Shown here: piece by piece, positions 1 through 6,607 of the stretch | Layout of the letters: the number at the start of each line of letters is the position of its first letter | Position numbering within the stretch: the first letter of the stretch is position 1 | From: an uncultured Microbacterium sp. | GTDB taxonomy: Bacteria > Actinomycetota > Actinomycetes > Actinomycetales > Microbacteriaceae | NCBI GenBank assembly: GCA_937988695.1 | Contig: CALKHM010000049.1 | Location: 1-10,109 of the forward strand | Length of the DNA: 10,109 bases | Reading direction: 5' to 3' | Program-made: the position numbers and the translations under genes | Notes under the pieces: generated by a model | Databases searched by the model: none | What the model saw: only the letters and a program-made list of their open reading frames with translations | What the model was told of the DNA's origin: nothing

Positions 1-3000
1 CCTGGCCCGCGACGTCGACGGAGAAGCGTGTGGCGACCTGGGCCTTGTTGGTGTCATCCCACCACGGATTGGTCGGGATCGCATTCCCGAACATCGTCGC
101 CACCGTCTGCTCGGTGGGCTCTGCCGTGGTCGTGAACGTCCAGCTCACCGGGGACATGGATCCGTCGGCGACGGAGACCGTTGCCTTGTACACGGTGGAC
201 CAGCCCAGCGGGTTGTCCGGCGTGAACGTCACCGTCTTGCTCGCCGCGTCGTAGAGGGCTGCTCCACCGACGGACACGCCCTTCGAGTCGGCGAGGGCAA
301 GCGCCGCCGAACCGGGATCGGCGTCGAACGTCGCCGTGACGGTCGTCGTCGGCGAGACGTCCACCGCGCCGGCCGTGGGTGAGGTCTGCGTGACCGTCGT
401 GGTGGATGCGGGGGCCGGATCAGGGCTCGGGCTCGGCGACGGGCTCGTGCTCGGCGACGGGCTCGGGGATGGGCTCGTGCTCGGCGACGGGCTCGGGGAT
501 GGCGAGGGACTGCTGCCGGAGGCCGAGAAGGTGACCTCGACATCGACGAAGTACGCCGCCGATTGGTACGACTGCGTGGGGAAGCCACCGGTCGCGCTGT
601 ATAGGTAGCGTCCGTTCTGATTCGCGATGCCCGTGATATGGCCGCTCACACGCGCCGTGGTGAAGTAGGAGAGCTGTTTCGCGTACCCCCCGTTGGGCGC
701 GAAGTAGGAGACGACATAGGTCGTGCCCGGGGCGACCGCGACGGGCGTGGCAAGGTCTGCCTGCTGCCATCCGCTGGCCGTCTCCCCCGTGAAGGTGACG
801 GATGCGAGCTTGGTGCCGTCCGACGACCAGAGGTTTCCGACGTGCGTTCCGGTGTTGCCGCTGCCCTTGTAGAAGCGGATGGCCGATACCTCACCGGGCT
901 CGTCGACGGTGAAGGCAGTGCCCAGCTCGACAGGACTGGTCTCCGAGACTGAGGGCTCCTGTGGCACGACGCTGGAATCCCACAGGGTCTGCGAGTATGC
1001 CGACCCCGCGGTGTCGGGCGTGAACTCGACGTCGACGTAGTAGTTCGTCGCGTTGTACGACGAGGTGGGCTTGCCCGACGAGCCATACAGGTACACCCCG
1101 TTGCCGGTCGCGATGCCGGTCAGCCCGTTGTTCGTGATGGGCGAAGAGAACCCGCCGGCGGTGTAGGTGTAATTGCCGCGGGGTGCGAGGTACGAGACGG
1201 TGTAGACCTGACCGGTGGCAAGCGCCACGGGTGTGCTCAGCGCGGCTCTCTGCCATCCGCTGGTCGTCTCGCCGGTGAACGTCACGGTCGCCAAGGGAGT
1301 CGACGAATCAGCGCCCCACAGCCAGCCCGTATGCGTGCCGGTGTTCGTCGCCGCCTTGTAGAACCGGATCCCGGTGACCGATCCGGGCACCGAGACCGTG
1401 AACTTCATCCCGAGGATCACCGACGCGGAGTCATCCGTCGCCGTCGTCGCTCCGACCGGGTCGGCCCCCTGGAACACAGTGGTGGCCTGAGTCCCGTTCG
1501 CTTGTGTCTGGAACGACCACGAGGCATCGTGTCCGGCAGTGCCGTCCGAGGAGGTCACCGCCGTGACAGCCACGGCGATGATCGCTCCGGCGGGCAGGTC
1601 GCTGGCCGGCGTGAACGTGAACCTCGTCTTGTCCGTGCTCCAGGCCACCGTGCCGGCGACCGTGCTGCCGCCCGTCGTGACGGCGATCGTCGCCGTGGAG
1701 ACCGGCAGGTCGAACGTTCCGGTGATCGTGCTGCCCACGGCGACGTTCGTCGCTCCCGCGCCGGGCGTCGTCGTCTGCAGGGTCGGGCTCAGCGTGCCCA
1801 GCCGGAACACCACGTCGACCCCGTATCCCCCGCTCGAGGCCTGGCTGGGCATCCCACCCGTGTAGCTGAACAGCGCTCCGTTGGCAGGAACCGTCAGTGG
1901 CCCGTTGACGTAGGGGGAGGTGAACTGCCCGGCGGTGTACGAATAGCCACCGTTGGGCGCGGTGTACGACGCCACGTACTGGGTGCCCGCCGATACCGCG
2001 ACAGGCTTGGAGAGCGTCGCCGTCTGCCAGCCCTGGGCCGACTCACCCGTGAACGTCACAGAGGCGAGCTGAGTGCCGTCGGCGCTCCACAGCGCACCCG
2101 TGTGCGTGCCGGTGTTGCCGGTTCCCTTGTAGAAGCGCAGGGCCGTGATGCTCCCGGCCTGCGTCGGGGTGAACCGGACACCGAGGGTGACCGGGCTGTC
2201 CGGGACCGAGGCGATGCCCGGGACGGTGGAATCGCTGAAGAGCTGGCAGGGGCATGCGCTGTCCGGGTAGGTGACGGCAGTGGTGAAGCTCCAGCTGTTG
2301 GCGCCGTTGAAGCCCACCCCGGCGGAGTCCTGGGCGGTCACCGTCGCCGTGTACGTCGTCTGGGAGGCCAGCGCCGCGGATGGCGTGAACGTCGCCGTCC
2401 GGGTCGTGTCGTCATACGACGTCGTGCCCGCAACGGTGCTTCCGGCGGCATCCTTCACCACGAAAGCGACACTCGATGCCACCACGGAACGAGAGATCGT
2501 CGCGGTCAGTGCAGACGTGGCGGGAACACTCGTCGCACCGGCGACCGGAGAGGTCGCCATAAGGCGCAGCGGAGCGGAATCAGTCAGCTCGAACAGCGCG
2601 TCGACGTAGTAGTTGGTCTCCCGATAGGTGTCCGTGGGCATCTGCCCGATCGAGCCGTAGACCCCCGGGGCGGCGGCTCCGACGCCGGAGGCCACCGTCA
2701 CCGGAGTGCTGGGCCGCGCGTTGTACGGCCAATAGATCGTGGACGACGCGTACATGCCGTTGGGCGCAGAGTACGAGACGGTGTACTTGTGGCCGCCGTC
2801 GACGGGCACGGCATCGGCGAACTGGGCGGTCTGCCATCCGGTCGCCGACTCGCCGGTGAACGTCACCTGCGCCAGGCGCTGGCCGGTCGTCGTGTCCCAG
2901 AGCGACCCGACGTGCGTGCCGGTGTTGCCGGTTCCCTTGTAGAAGCGCACTCCGGAGACGAAGCCGTTCACCGCCGGGGTGAACTGCAACCCCAGCTCCA

Positions 3001-5038
3001 CTGCTGCCGAGTCGTCGGTGGCAGGGATCGTCGGCGTGGCGTTGCCGAACGCCGAGAACGGGCCCTTCACCCCGAGCGCGATCTTCGTTCCCGTCGTCGA
3101 GAAGTTCCCGCTGTCGTCGATGGCGCGGGCCGTGATCGAGGCGGAATCCGTCCCCTGCTGGATGTAGGTGTACGTCCAAGCCGTCGTCCCGGTGGCCGGA
3201 TGCCAGGTGGTGCCGCCGTCGGTGGACACCTCGACGCCCGCGACGACTCCGCCGACGTCCGAGGCCGTTCCTGTCACGGTGACCGACGTGCCGTTCGCGA
3301 TGGTCGTGCCTGCGGCCGGGCTCGTGATCGTGGCGGTCGGAGCCACTGTGTCGGTGCTCTTGGCGGCAGCCACCAGCCCGCTCATCAGCGTCGCCGGTTG
3401 CACCCCCATGTCGGCGAGCATGTTCACTTCGGCCTGCTGGATGCGCGGGTCGGCGGCCTGGCCGGTGCCGTCGTGCTCGTTGTCGAGCCCCCAGCCCCAG
3501 CGGATCGTCCCCGCGCTGAAGACCAGGGCCCCGCTGGCCGCGCGATACAGCGTCAGATGATGCTCGGACTCACCCGCGACAGTGGTGTTCCCGTAATCGA
3601 TCGTGATCGAGTTGGAGGAGACCGTCGAGGACGACAGCCTGATGAGCCCGGCCGGTCGGAACCCGTTGTCGATGTCCTCGTCGGACTCATAGCCGATGAG
3701 GCCTGGCGCGAAGGTCGCCGAGGTTCCTGCGGCCAGCGACGTGAGAGAGGTGTTGCGCCACAGACGCAGTTTCCCTTCGTTCGCGGACACGGTGATCGGT
3801 GAGTTCGTGTCGTTGACCGTGTAGATCGTTCCACTGAGCGCGTTCTCGGGCAGCCCGGCGCCCTCCGCCTGCGTGGCGAATCTCGGATCACGCCACGTCC
3901 CGGTCCACTCCGGCGTCGAGTCGTCGATCTTGCCGCCCATGGGATTGGCCGGGTTGCCCCAGGTCTCCTTGTACGTCACGATCGTCCGGTAGTCGGTGCT
4001 GGTGCCGTCTGCCGACGACGGCTCGTAGCGGGTGTGCCAATAGATCTCGTTGCCGGAGAGGAACTGCAGGTTCACCCCGGCATCACGCGCAGCCTCGACG
4101 TTCTTGCGCTGAGCCGCCGACCAGTACTCGTCATGCCCGACGGACAGGAACACCTTGTGGTTGAGCAGCTCCGAGCCGTATCGATCCGAGTCGACGTCGG
4201 TCAGATAGCTCACGTCGTAGCCGTTGCGCTCCAGGAACCGGACCGTCGGGTACTCGGAGTCGAAGAAGAAGTCGCGCTGGGTGTCACCGGACGGCGATGA
4301 CATGTCCGTCGAGTTGCGCGTCGCGAACGGGCGGTTGTAGCTCAGCTTGTAGGCGCGGTTGTTCGGTCCGCCCTGATAGAAGTCCGCGCCACCATAGGTG
4401 TTGTAGGCCTCCCATGTCGCGTCGGAGGTCTGGAACACGACGTCCGAGTGGTTGCCGTCGTTGCGGACGATGAAGATGATGTGGCTGGCGCCGCCCGTGT
4501 CGCCTCGGGTGAGCTTGGCGATGTAGACGCCGGAGACGGTGTCGGCGGGCACGTTCCACGATGCCGAGACGTTCCAGGTGCCGCAGTCGTAGAGCTCGGT
4601 GGCGACGTCCGAGATGCACTGCGGCTGCGTCTGCGGGAGGGTCGCGGTCACCGGAACCGACTGGATGTACCTCGCGCCGTCACCCTGGTACCACCCGATC
4701 CGGTAGATGTCGATCGTGTAGGCGGCGGCATCCGTGTCGACCTTGAAGTCGATCTTGCTGCCGGCATTGACGCTGATATCGGTGGCGAAGCCCTGGATGG
4801 TGGGGTCGCCGGCTCCGTCGATGTCCCACACACTGGGGTCTGTGCCGGGCTTCTGGTTCTCACAGACGATGGGGTTGATGGACGGGCCGCAGGAGCTGCC
4901 GTCTGCCACAGCAGGCTGGACCTGAACCGCATCGACGGCGACGAGCCCGGCGGAGACGACGGCCAGTACGGCGGCCAGCGCAAGCATGCGCCAGCTCCGT
5001 CGATGCGCGCCCACGCGCACGACTCGGTTGCTCCCCAT
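1..5038 (-). CDS. Giant secreted multidomain protein: N,N-dimethylformamidase-like catalytic domain plus DUF4082 and Ig-like (Big_5) repeats; 3' end outside window
   Basis: One open frame gives 1679 residues with no stop before the left edge. It starts at ATG 5038-5036, preceded by GGGGA as a possible ribosome site. Residues 1-45 form a signal peptide: basic start, hydrophobic stretch 18-35, likely cleavage after AVA (43-45). Residues 46 to about 560 resemble the C-terminal domain of the N,N-dimethylformamidase large subunit (DMFA2_C type), with YRIGWYQGDGAR at 112-123, TWEAYNTYGG ending at 217, GHDEYW at 301-306, SGNEIYW around 330 and GYESDED from 449. C50/C59 and C141/C152 could form disulfides outside the cell. 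After it come an Ig-like domain (564-658), DUF4082 (659-817), Big_5 (819-920), DUF4082 (926-1079), Big_5 (1082-1178), DUF4082 (1185-1340), DUF4082 (1347-1504), a Ser/Pro linker (1507-1540), Big_5 (1541-1636) and the start of a fifth DUF4082 (from about 1643). The domain names are from recall of the families. The substrate is unknown; neighbouring sugar genes hint at a surface-polymer role. Any wall anchor would lie beyond the window. Confidence 0.9.
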   Translation of the reverse strand, partial: MGSNRVVRVGAHRRSWRMLALAAVLAVVSAGLVAVDAVQVQPAVADGSSCGPSINPIVCENQKPGTDPSVWDIDGAGDPTIQGFATDISVNAGSKIDFKVDTDAAAYTIDIYRIGWYQGDGARYIQSVPVTATLPQTQPQCISDVATELYDCGTWNVSASWNVPADTVSGVYIAKLTRGDTGGASHIIFIVRNDGNHSDVVFQTSDATWEAYNTYGGADFYQGGPNNRAYKLSYNRPFATRNSTDMSSPSGDTQRDFFFDSEYPTVRFLERNGYDVSYLTDVDSDRYGSELLNHKVFLSVGHDEYWSAAQRKNVEAARDAGVNLQFLSGNEIYWHTRYEPSSADGTSTDYRTIVTYKETWGNPANPMGGKIDDSTPEWTGTWRDPRFATQAEGAGLPENALSGTIYTVNDTNSPITVSANEGKLRLWRNTSLTSLAAGTSATFAPGLIGYESDEDIDNGFRPAGLIRLSSSTVSSNSITIDYGNTTVAGESEHHLTLYRAASGALVFSAGTIRWGWGLDNEHDGTGQAADPRIQQAEVNMLADMGVQPATLMSGLVAAAKSTDTVAPTATITSPAAGTTIANGTSVTVTGTASDVGGVVAGVEVSTDGGTTWHPATGTTAWTYTYIQQGTDSASITARAIDDSGNFSTTGTKIALGVKGPFSAFGNATPTIPATDDSAAVELGLQFTPAVNGFVSGVRFYKGTGNTGTHVGSLWDTTTGQRLAQVTFTGESATGWQTAQFADAVPVDGGHKYTVSYSAPNGMYASSTIYWPYNARPSTPVTVASGVGAAAPGVYGSIGQMPTDTYRETNYYVDALFELTDSAPLRLMATSPVAGATSVPATSALTATISRSVVASSVAFVVKDAAGSTVAGTTSYDDTTRTATFTPSAALASQTTYTATVTAQDSAGVGFNGANSWSFTTAVTYPDSACPCQLFSDSTVPGIASVPDSPVTLGVRFTPTQAGSITALRFYKGTGNTGTHTGALWSADGTQLASVTFTGESAQGWQTATLSKPVAVSAGTQYVASYTAPNGGYSYTAGQFTSPYVNGPLTVPANGALFSYTGGMPSQASSGGYGVDVVFRLGTLSPTLQTTTPGAGATNVAVGSTITGTFDLPVSTATIAVTTGGSTVAGTVAWSTDKTRFTFTPASDLPAGAIIAVAVTAVTSSDGTAGHDASWSFQTQANGTQATTVFQGADPVGATTATDDSASVILGMKFTVSVPGSVTGIRFYKAATNTGTHTGWLWGADSSTPLATVTFTGETTSGWQRAALSTPVALATGQVYTVSYLAPRGNYTYTAGGFSSPITNNGLTGIATGNGVYLYGSSGKPTSSYNATNYYVDVEFTPDTAGSAYSQTLWDSSVVPQEPSVSETSPVELGTAFTVDEPGEVSAIRFYKGSGNTGTHVGNLWSSDGTKLASVTFTGETASGWQQADLATPVAVAPGTTYVVSYFAPNGGYAKQLSYFTTARVSGHITGIANQNGRYLYSATGGFPTQSYQSAAYFVDVEVTFSASGSSPSPSPSPSPSTSPSPSPSPSTSPSPSPSPDPAPASTTTVTQTSPTAGAVDVSPTTTVTATFDADPGSAALALADSKGVSVGGAALYDAASKTVTFTPDNPLGWSTVYKATVSVADGSMSPVSWTFTTTAEPTEQTVATMFGNAIPTNPWWDDTNKAQVATRFSVDVAGQ
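441..500 (-). repeat. Perfect 2 x 30-bp tandem repeat encoding the Ser/Pro linker
   Basis: Positions 441-470 and 471-500 are identical 30-base units, and partial copies continue towards 427. On the coding strand each unit is ten codons of alternating Ser and Pro with one Thr. The whole linker spans residues 1507-1540 of the giant protein. Because 30 is a multiple of three, gain or loss of a unit would keep the frame. Such linkers are usually extended and may be glycosylated. Confidence 0.9.
2102..2139. repeat. 38-bp perfect direct repeat, copy A (DUF4082 copy 2)
   Basis: The 38 bases here recur exactly at 2912-2949. They encode the RFYKGTGNTGTH core of the second DUF4082 domain. The equivalent stretches in copies 3 (about 1331-1370) and 4 (about 841-880) carry several differences, so copies 1 and 2 look recently duplicated or homogenised. 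Confidence 0.85.
2912..2949. repeat. 38-bp perfect direct repeat, copy B (DUF4082 copy 1)
   Basis: This is the exact partner of 2102-2139, 810 bp away and in the same orientation and frame (810 is divisible by three). Recombination between the two would delete one DUF4082-Big_5 unit without breaking the frame. Confidence 0.85.
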
Positions 5039-5062
5039 ATTCCCCAGTCCCCACTCGAAGCG

Positions 5063-5081
5063 TCAGCACCCCACGTGCTGA
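5063..5081. promoter_or_regulatory. Palindrome TCAGCAC-N5-GTGCTGA in the leader of the giant surface gene
   Basis: The arms TCAGCAC (5063-5069) and GTGCTGA (5075-5081) are perfect 7-base inverted repeats around CCCAC. The site lies 25 to 43 bases before the giant gene's ATG, between its predicted promoter and its ribosome site. It is also flanked by direct copies of AGCGTC (5059-5064 and 5081-5086). It could be a repressor operator on DNA or a small hairpin in the mRNA leader; the sequence does not decide. Confidence 0.45.
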
Positions 5082-5164
5082 GCGTCCCCAATCATCAAGA
5101 CCCGAGGATCGTCACGCTGATACCACATCGCGCCGACGAGAATCTCTGCGTCTCTCCGCTGGGG

Positions 5165-5194
5165 ATTATAGCCGGATATCGGCCGCTTCGTCAC
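5165..5194 (-). promoter_or_regulatory. Predicted housekeeping sigma promoter of the giant surface gene
   Basis: Reading leftwards on the minus strand, a perfect TATAAT (5170-5165) lies 18 bases after GTGACG (5194-5189), which matches the TTGACA consensus at four of six positions. Transcription would begin near 5158, giving a leader of about 120 bases. A perfect TATAAT is notable in such GC-rich DNA and correctly faces the gene starting at 5038. Confidence 0.65.
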
Positions 5195-5225
5195 TATGCA
5201 CGCGCGATGTCCGGCGCCGGTTCCC

Positions 5226-5231
5226 TAAGCT
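5226..5231 (+). promoter_or_regulatory. Possible -10 box TAAGCT for the WbpD/WlbB-like acetyltransferase
   Basis: TAAGCT fits the actinobacterial TAnnnT -10 pattern and is the same hexamer seen before the oxidase gene at 7817-7822 on the other strand. It would start RNA near 5238, upstream of a strong AGGAGG ribosome site (5251-5256) that ends 6 bases before the ATG. No convincing -35 is visible. Confidence 0.35.
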
Positions 5232-5262
5232 GAGGACACCGTTCCGACACAGGAGGCACCCC

Positions 5263-5865
5263 ATGAGCATCGCCGAATCGGCCAGCATCCAAGCCACGGC
5301 CGACGTGGACGAGCGGGCGGACATCGGTGAGAACACGCGCATCTGGCACCTCGCGCAGGTGCGTGAGGGTGCCCGGATCGGCAGCGGCTGCAACATCGGC
5401 CGCGGCGCCTACGTGGGCCCGGATGTCATCATCGGCGACAGCTGCAAGCTGCAGAACTATGCACTGGTCTACGAGCCCGCGCGGCTCGGTGACGGCGTCT
5501 TCATCGGACCTGCCGCCGTGTTGACCAACGACGAGTTCCCGCGCGCCGCGAACCTCGACGGCTCGCCCAAGTCGGCCGAGGACTGGGATGAGGTCGCGGT
5601 GATCGTCCAGGACGGCGCCTCGATCGGTGCTCGCGCCGTCTGCGTCGCCCCGGTGACCATCGGTGCGTGGGCGCTGGTGGCGGCGGGTGCCGTCGTGACC
5701 AAGGATGTCCCGGCACACGCGCTCATGGTGGGCGTGCCCGCGCGTCGCATCGCATGGGTCGGCCGTGCCGGTCGGCCGCTCACCCGGGATGGCGCGGACT
5801 GGGTGTGCCCGCAGACCGGCGAGCGCTATCGCGCCGACGGCGAGACGCTCACGCTGATCGGCTGA
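5263..5865 (+). CDS. WbpD/WlbB-like sugar nucleotide N-acetyltransferase (left-handed beta-helix)
   Basis: This 200-residue cytoplasmic protein has hexapeptide repeats of the [LIV]-G-x-x-x-x type from about residue 9 to 155, typical of acetyl-CoA-dependent acyltransferases that act as trimers. The stretches IWHLAQVREGARIG (27-40), KLQNYALVYE (62-71) and TNDEFPRA (88-95) closely match the WbpD/WlbB family. That family N-acetylates the 3-amino group of UDP-2-acetamido-3-amino-2,3-dideoxyglucuronate during surface polysaccharide synthesis. The usual end signature AGAVVTKDVPA follows. The C-terminal tail keeps only one Cys (C182, in CPQTGERY), whereas relatives I recall have paired cysteines there. 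The start is supported by AGGAGG six bases before ATG. The gene is divergent from the giant surface gene and convergent with the second acetyltransferase. Related 3-amino-sugar acetyltransferases with other substrates are possible, since no matching aminotransferase or oxidase is in view. Confidence 0.88.
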   Translation: MSIAESASIQATADVDERADIGENTRIWHLAQVREGARIGSGCNIGRGAYVGPDVIIGDSCKLQNYALVYEPARLGDGVFIGPAAVLTNDEFPRAANLDGSPKSAEDWDEVAVIVQDGASIGARAVCVAPVTIGAWALVAAGAVVTKDVPAHALMVGVPARRIAWVGRAGRPLTRDGADWVCPQTGERYRADGETLTLIG

Positions 5866-5890
5866 GGGCGGCGCGTCTCGACTCGCTGCA

Positions 5891-5907
5891 CTCGCTCAAC
5901 GAGCGAG
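5891..5907. terminator. Hairpin between convergent acetyltransferase genes, likely two-way terminator or dispersed repeat
   Basis: CTCGCTC (5891-5897), loop AAC, GAGCGAG (5901-5907) is a perfect 7-bp stem in the 47-bp gap between two convergent stop codons. There is no T-run, which is common in high-GC actinobacteria. The preceding bases (TCGACTCGCTGCA) continue a TCG/CGA-rich style that I recall as a dispersed intergenic element in Microbacterium-like genomes. Confidence 0.5.
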
Positions 5908-5912
5908 GCGAC

Positions 5913-6524
5913 TCAGAGCTCCCAGCCGACTTCTGTGCGCTTCACCGTCGCGGGCACTCCGGCCACCAGCGTACGGGCGGGGACGTCCTTGGTCACCACC
6001 GCCCCGGCGGCGACGACGGCGCCCGCCCCGATCGTCACGCCCTTCAGGATGATCGCCCGCGAGCCGATCCACACGTCGTCACCGATGATGATCGGTGCGC
6101 TGACCAGCCCTCTTCCTCCGCTGACGCTGTGGTTGTCGCTGTCACGCATCAGCACGTCTTCCGCGACGGCGACGTTGCGACCCAGGCGGATCTCTGAGAA
6201 GCAGGCGATTCGCGTGCCCATGTTCACACCTGCGGTGCCTCCGCCGAACTCGAGGGTCGCCCCGTCGTCGACGATCACGCGACATCCGGTGTAGACATCC
6301 ATCTGATCCTGCACGATCAGCGTGCCGCCCCGGGCGACGGTCAGCTCGCCACGCTGATACGATCGCGACCCCGGCCAGGTGCGGCCGAAGGTGAGCCTGC
6401 CGGGTCCGGCGACACGGCCGGCGATCCGGGTCATGACGCCGCGATGGACGACGCCGTCAAGTCCTGCCCGTCGCAACGCGAACGTTCCCGGCAGATTCAA
6501 CGACGCCAATCTCCTGATGTCCAT
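5913..6524 (-). CDS. Hexapeptide-repeat O-acetyltransferase-like protein (maltose/WcaF-type acyltransferase)
   Basis: The 203-residue cytoplasmic protein has a less regular N-terminal third and then left-handed beta-helix repeats. MRDSDNHSV contains H132, at the place of the catalytic His of NodL, maltose and WcaF-type acetyltransferases. It is followed by PIIIGDDVWIGSRAIILKG and the AGAVVTKDVPA end signature. Members move an acetyl group from acetyl-CoA to a sugar hydroxyl, commonly to decorate exopolysaccharide or lipid-linked sugars. The ATG at 6524 has AAGGA about six bases upstream. It follows the oxidase gene on the same strand after 83 bp, so read-through is possible. The context (UDP-sugar dehydrogenase, sugar N-acetyltransferase, giant surface protein) favours a polysaccharide role. 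The exact acceptor cannot be read from the sequence. Confidence 0.85.
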   Translation of the reverse strand: MDIRRLASLNLPGTFALRRAGLDGVVHRGVMTRIAGRVAGPGRLTFGRTWPGSRSYQRGELTVARGGTLIVQDQMDVYTGCRVIVDDGATLEFGGGTAGVNMGTRIACFSEIRLGRNVAVAEDVLMRDSDNHSVSGGRGLVSAPIIIGDDVWIGSRAIILKGVTIGAGAVVAAGAVVTKDVPARTLVAGVPATVKRTEVGWEL

Positions 6525-6607
6525 GCCATTCCTTCTTCACGATCCACCGCATCGGCAGGGGACGGCAGCGGCGATCCTCCTTGCCGCATCCGGCCCACGT
6601 GCCGCCC

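Larger units (their letters stand above)
528..3064 (-). repeat. Four complete DUF4082 domain copies within the giant surface protein
   Basis: The copies lie at about 3064-2590, 2262-1803, 1485-1020 and 1000-528, with a fifth beginning at about 112 and cut by the edge. Each shares the core FYKGTGNTGTH (variants FYKAATNTGTH and FYKGSGNTGTH), then VTFTGE, GWQ, a PV strand, VSY or ASY, and AP(N/R)G(G/N/M)Y about 100 residues in, and ends near YYVD, YGVD or YFVD. Copies 1 to 3 are separated by Big_5 Ig-like domains, while copies 3 and 4 are almost directly adjacent. DUF4082 is a beta-rich domain of unknown function found in secreted proteins. Repetition beside Ig folds suggests a stalk or binding array. 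Confidence 0.85.

Noticed and set aside
427..500. Short repeats considered as a CRISPR-like or iteron array
   Set aside because: The units are directly adjacent without spacers, in frame, and encode a linker in a clear protein.
229..588. Minus-strand Arg/Pro-rich frame of 119 codons over the Ser/Pro repeat
   Set aside because: Alternate frame of the repeat region; the real frame encodes the Ser/Pro linker between a DUF4082 and a Big_5 domain.
1331..3802. Plus-strand open frame of 823 codons
   Set aside because: It is extremely rich in Arg, Gly and Asp with no domain, and lies opposite the giant surface gene, whose frame gives clear DUF4082 and Ig-like domains. It is a GC-bias shadow.
5171..5183. 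GATATC-centred near-palindrome in the divergent gap
   Set aside because: The flanks are out of register by one base, and it lies in the spacer of the predicted promoter; not a convincing operator.
5113..5244. A plus-strand consensus promoter for the acetyltransferase
   Set aside because: No pair of good -35 and -10 boxes was found; only the TAAGCT box at 5226 is reported, at low confidence.
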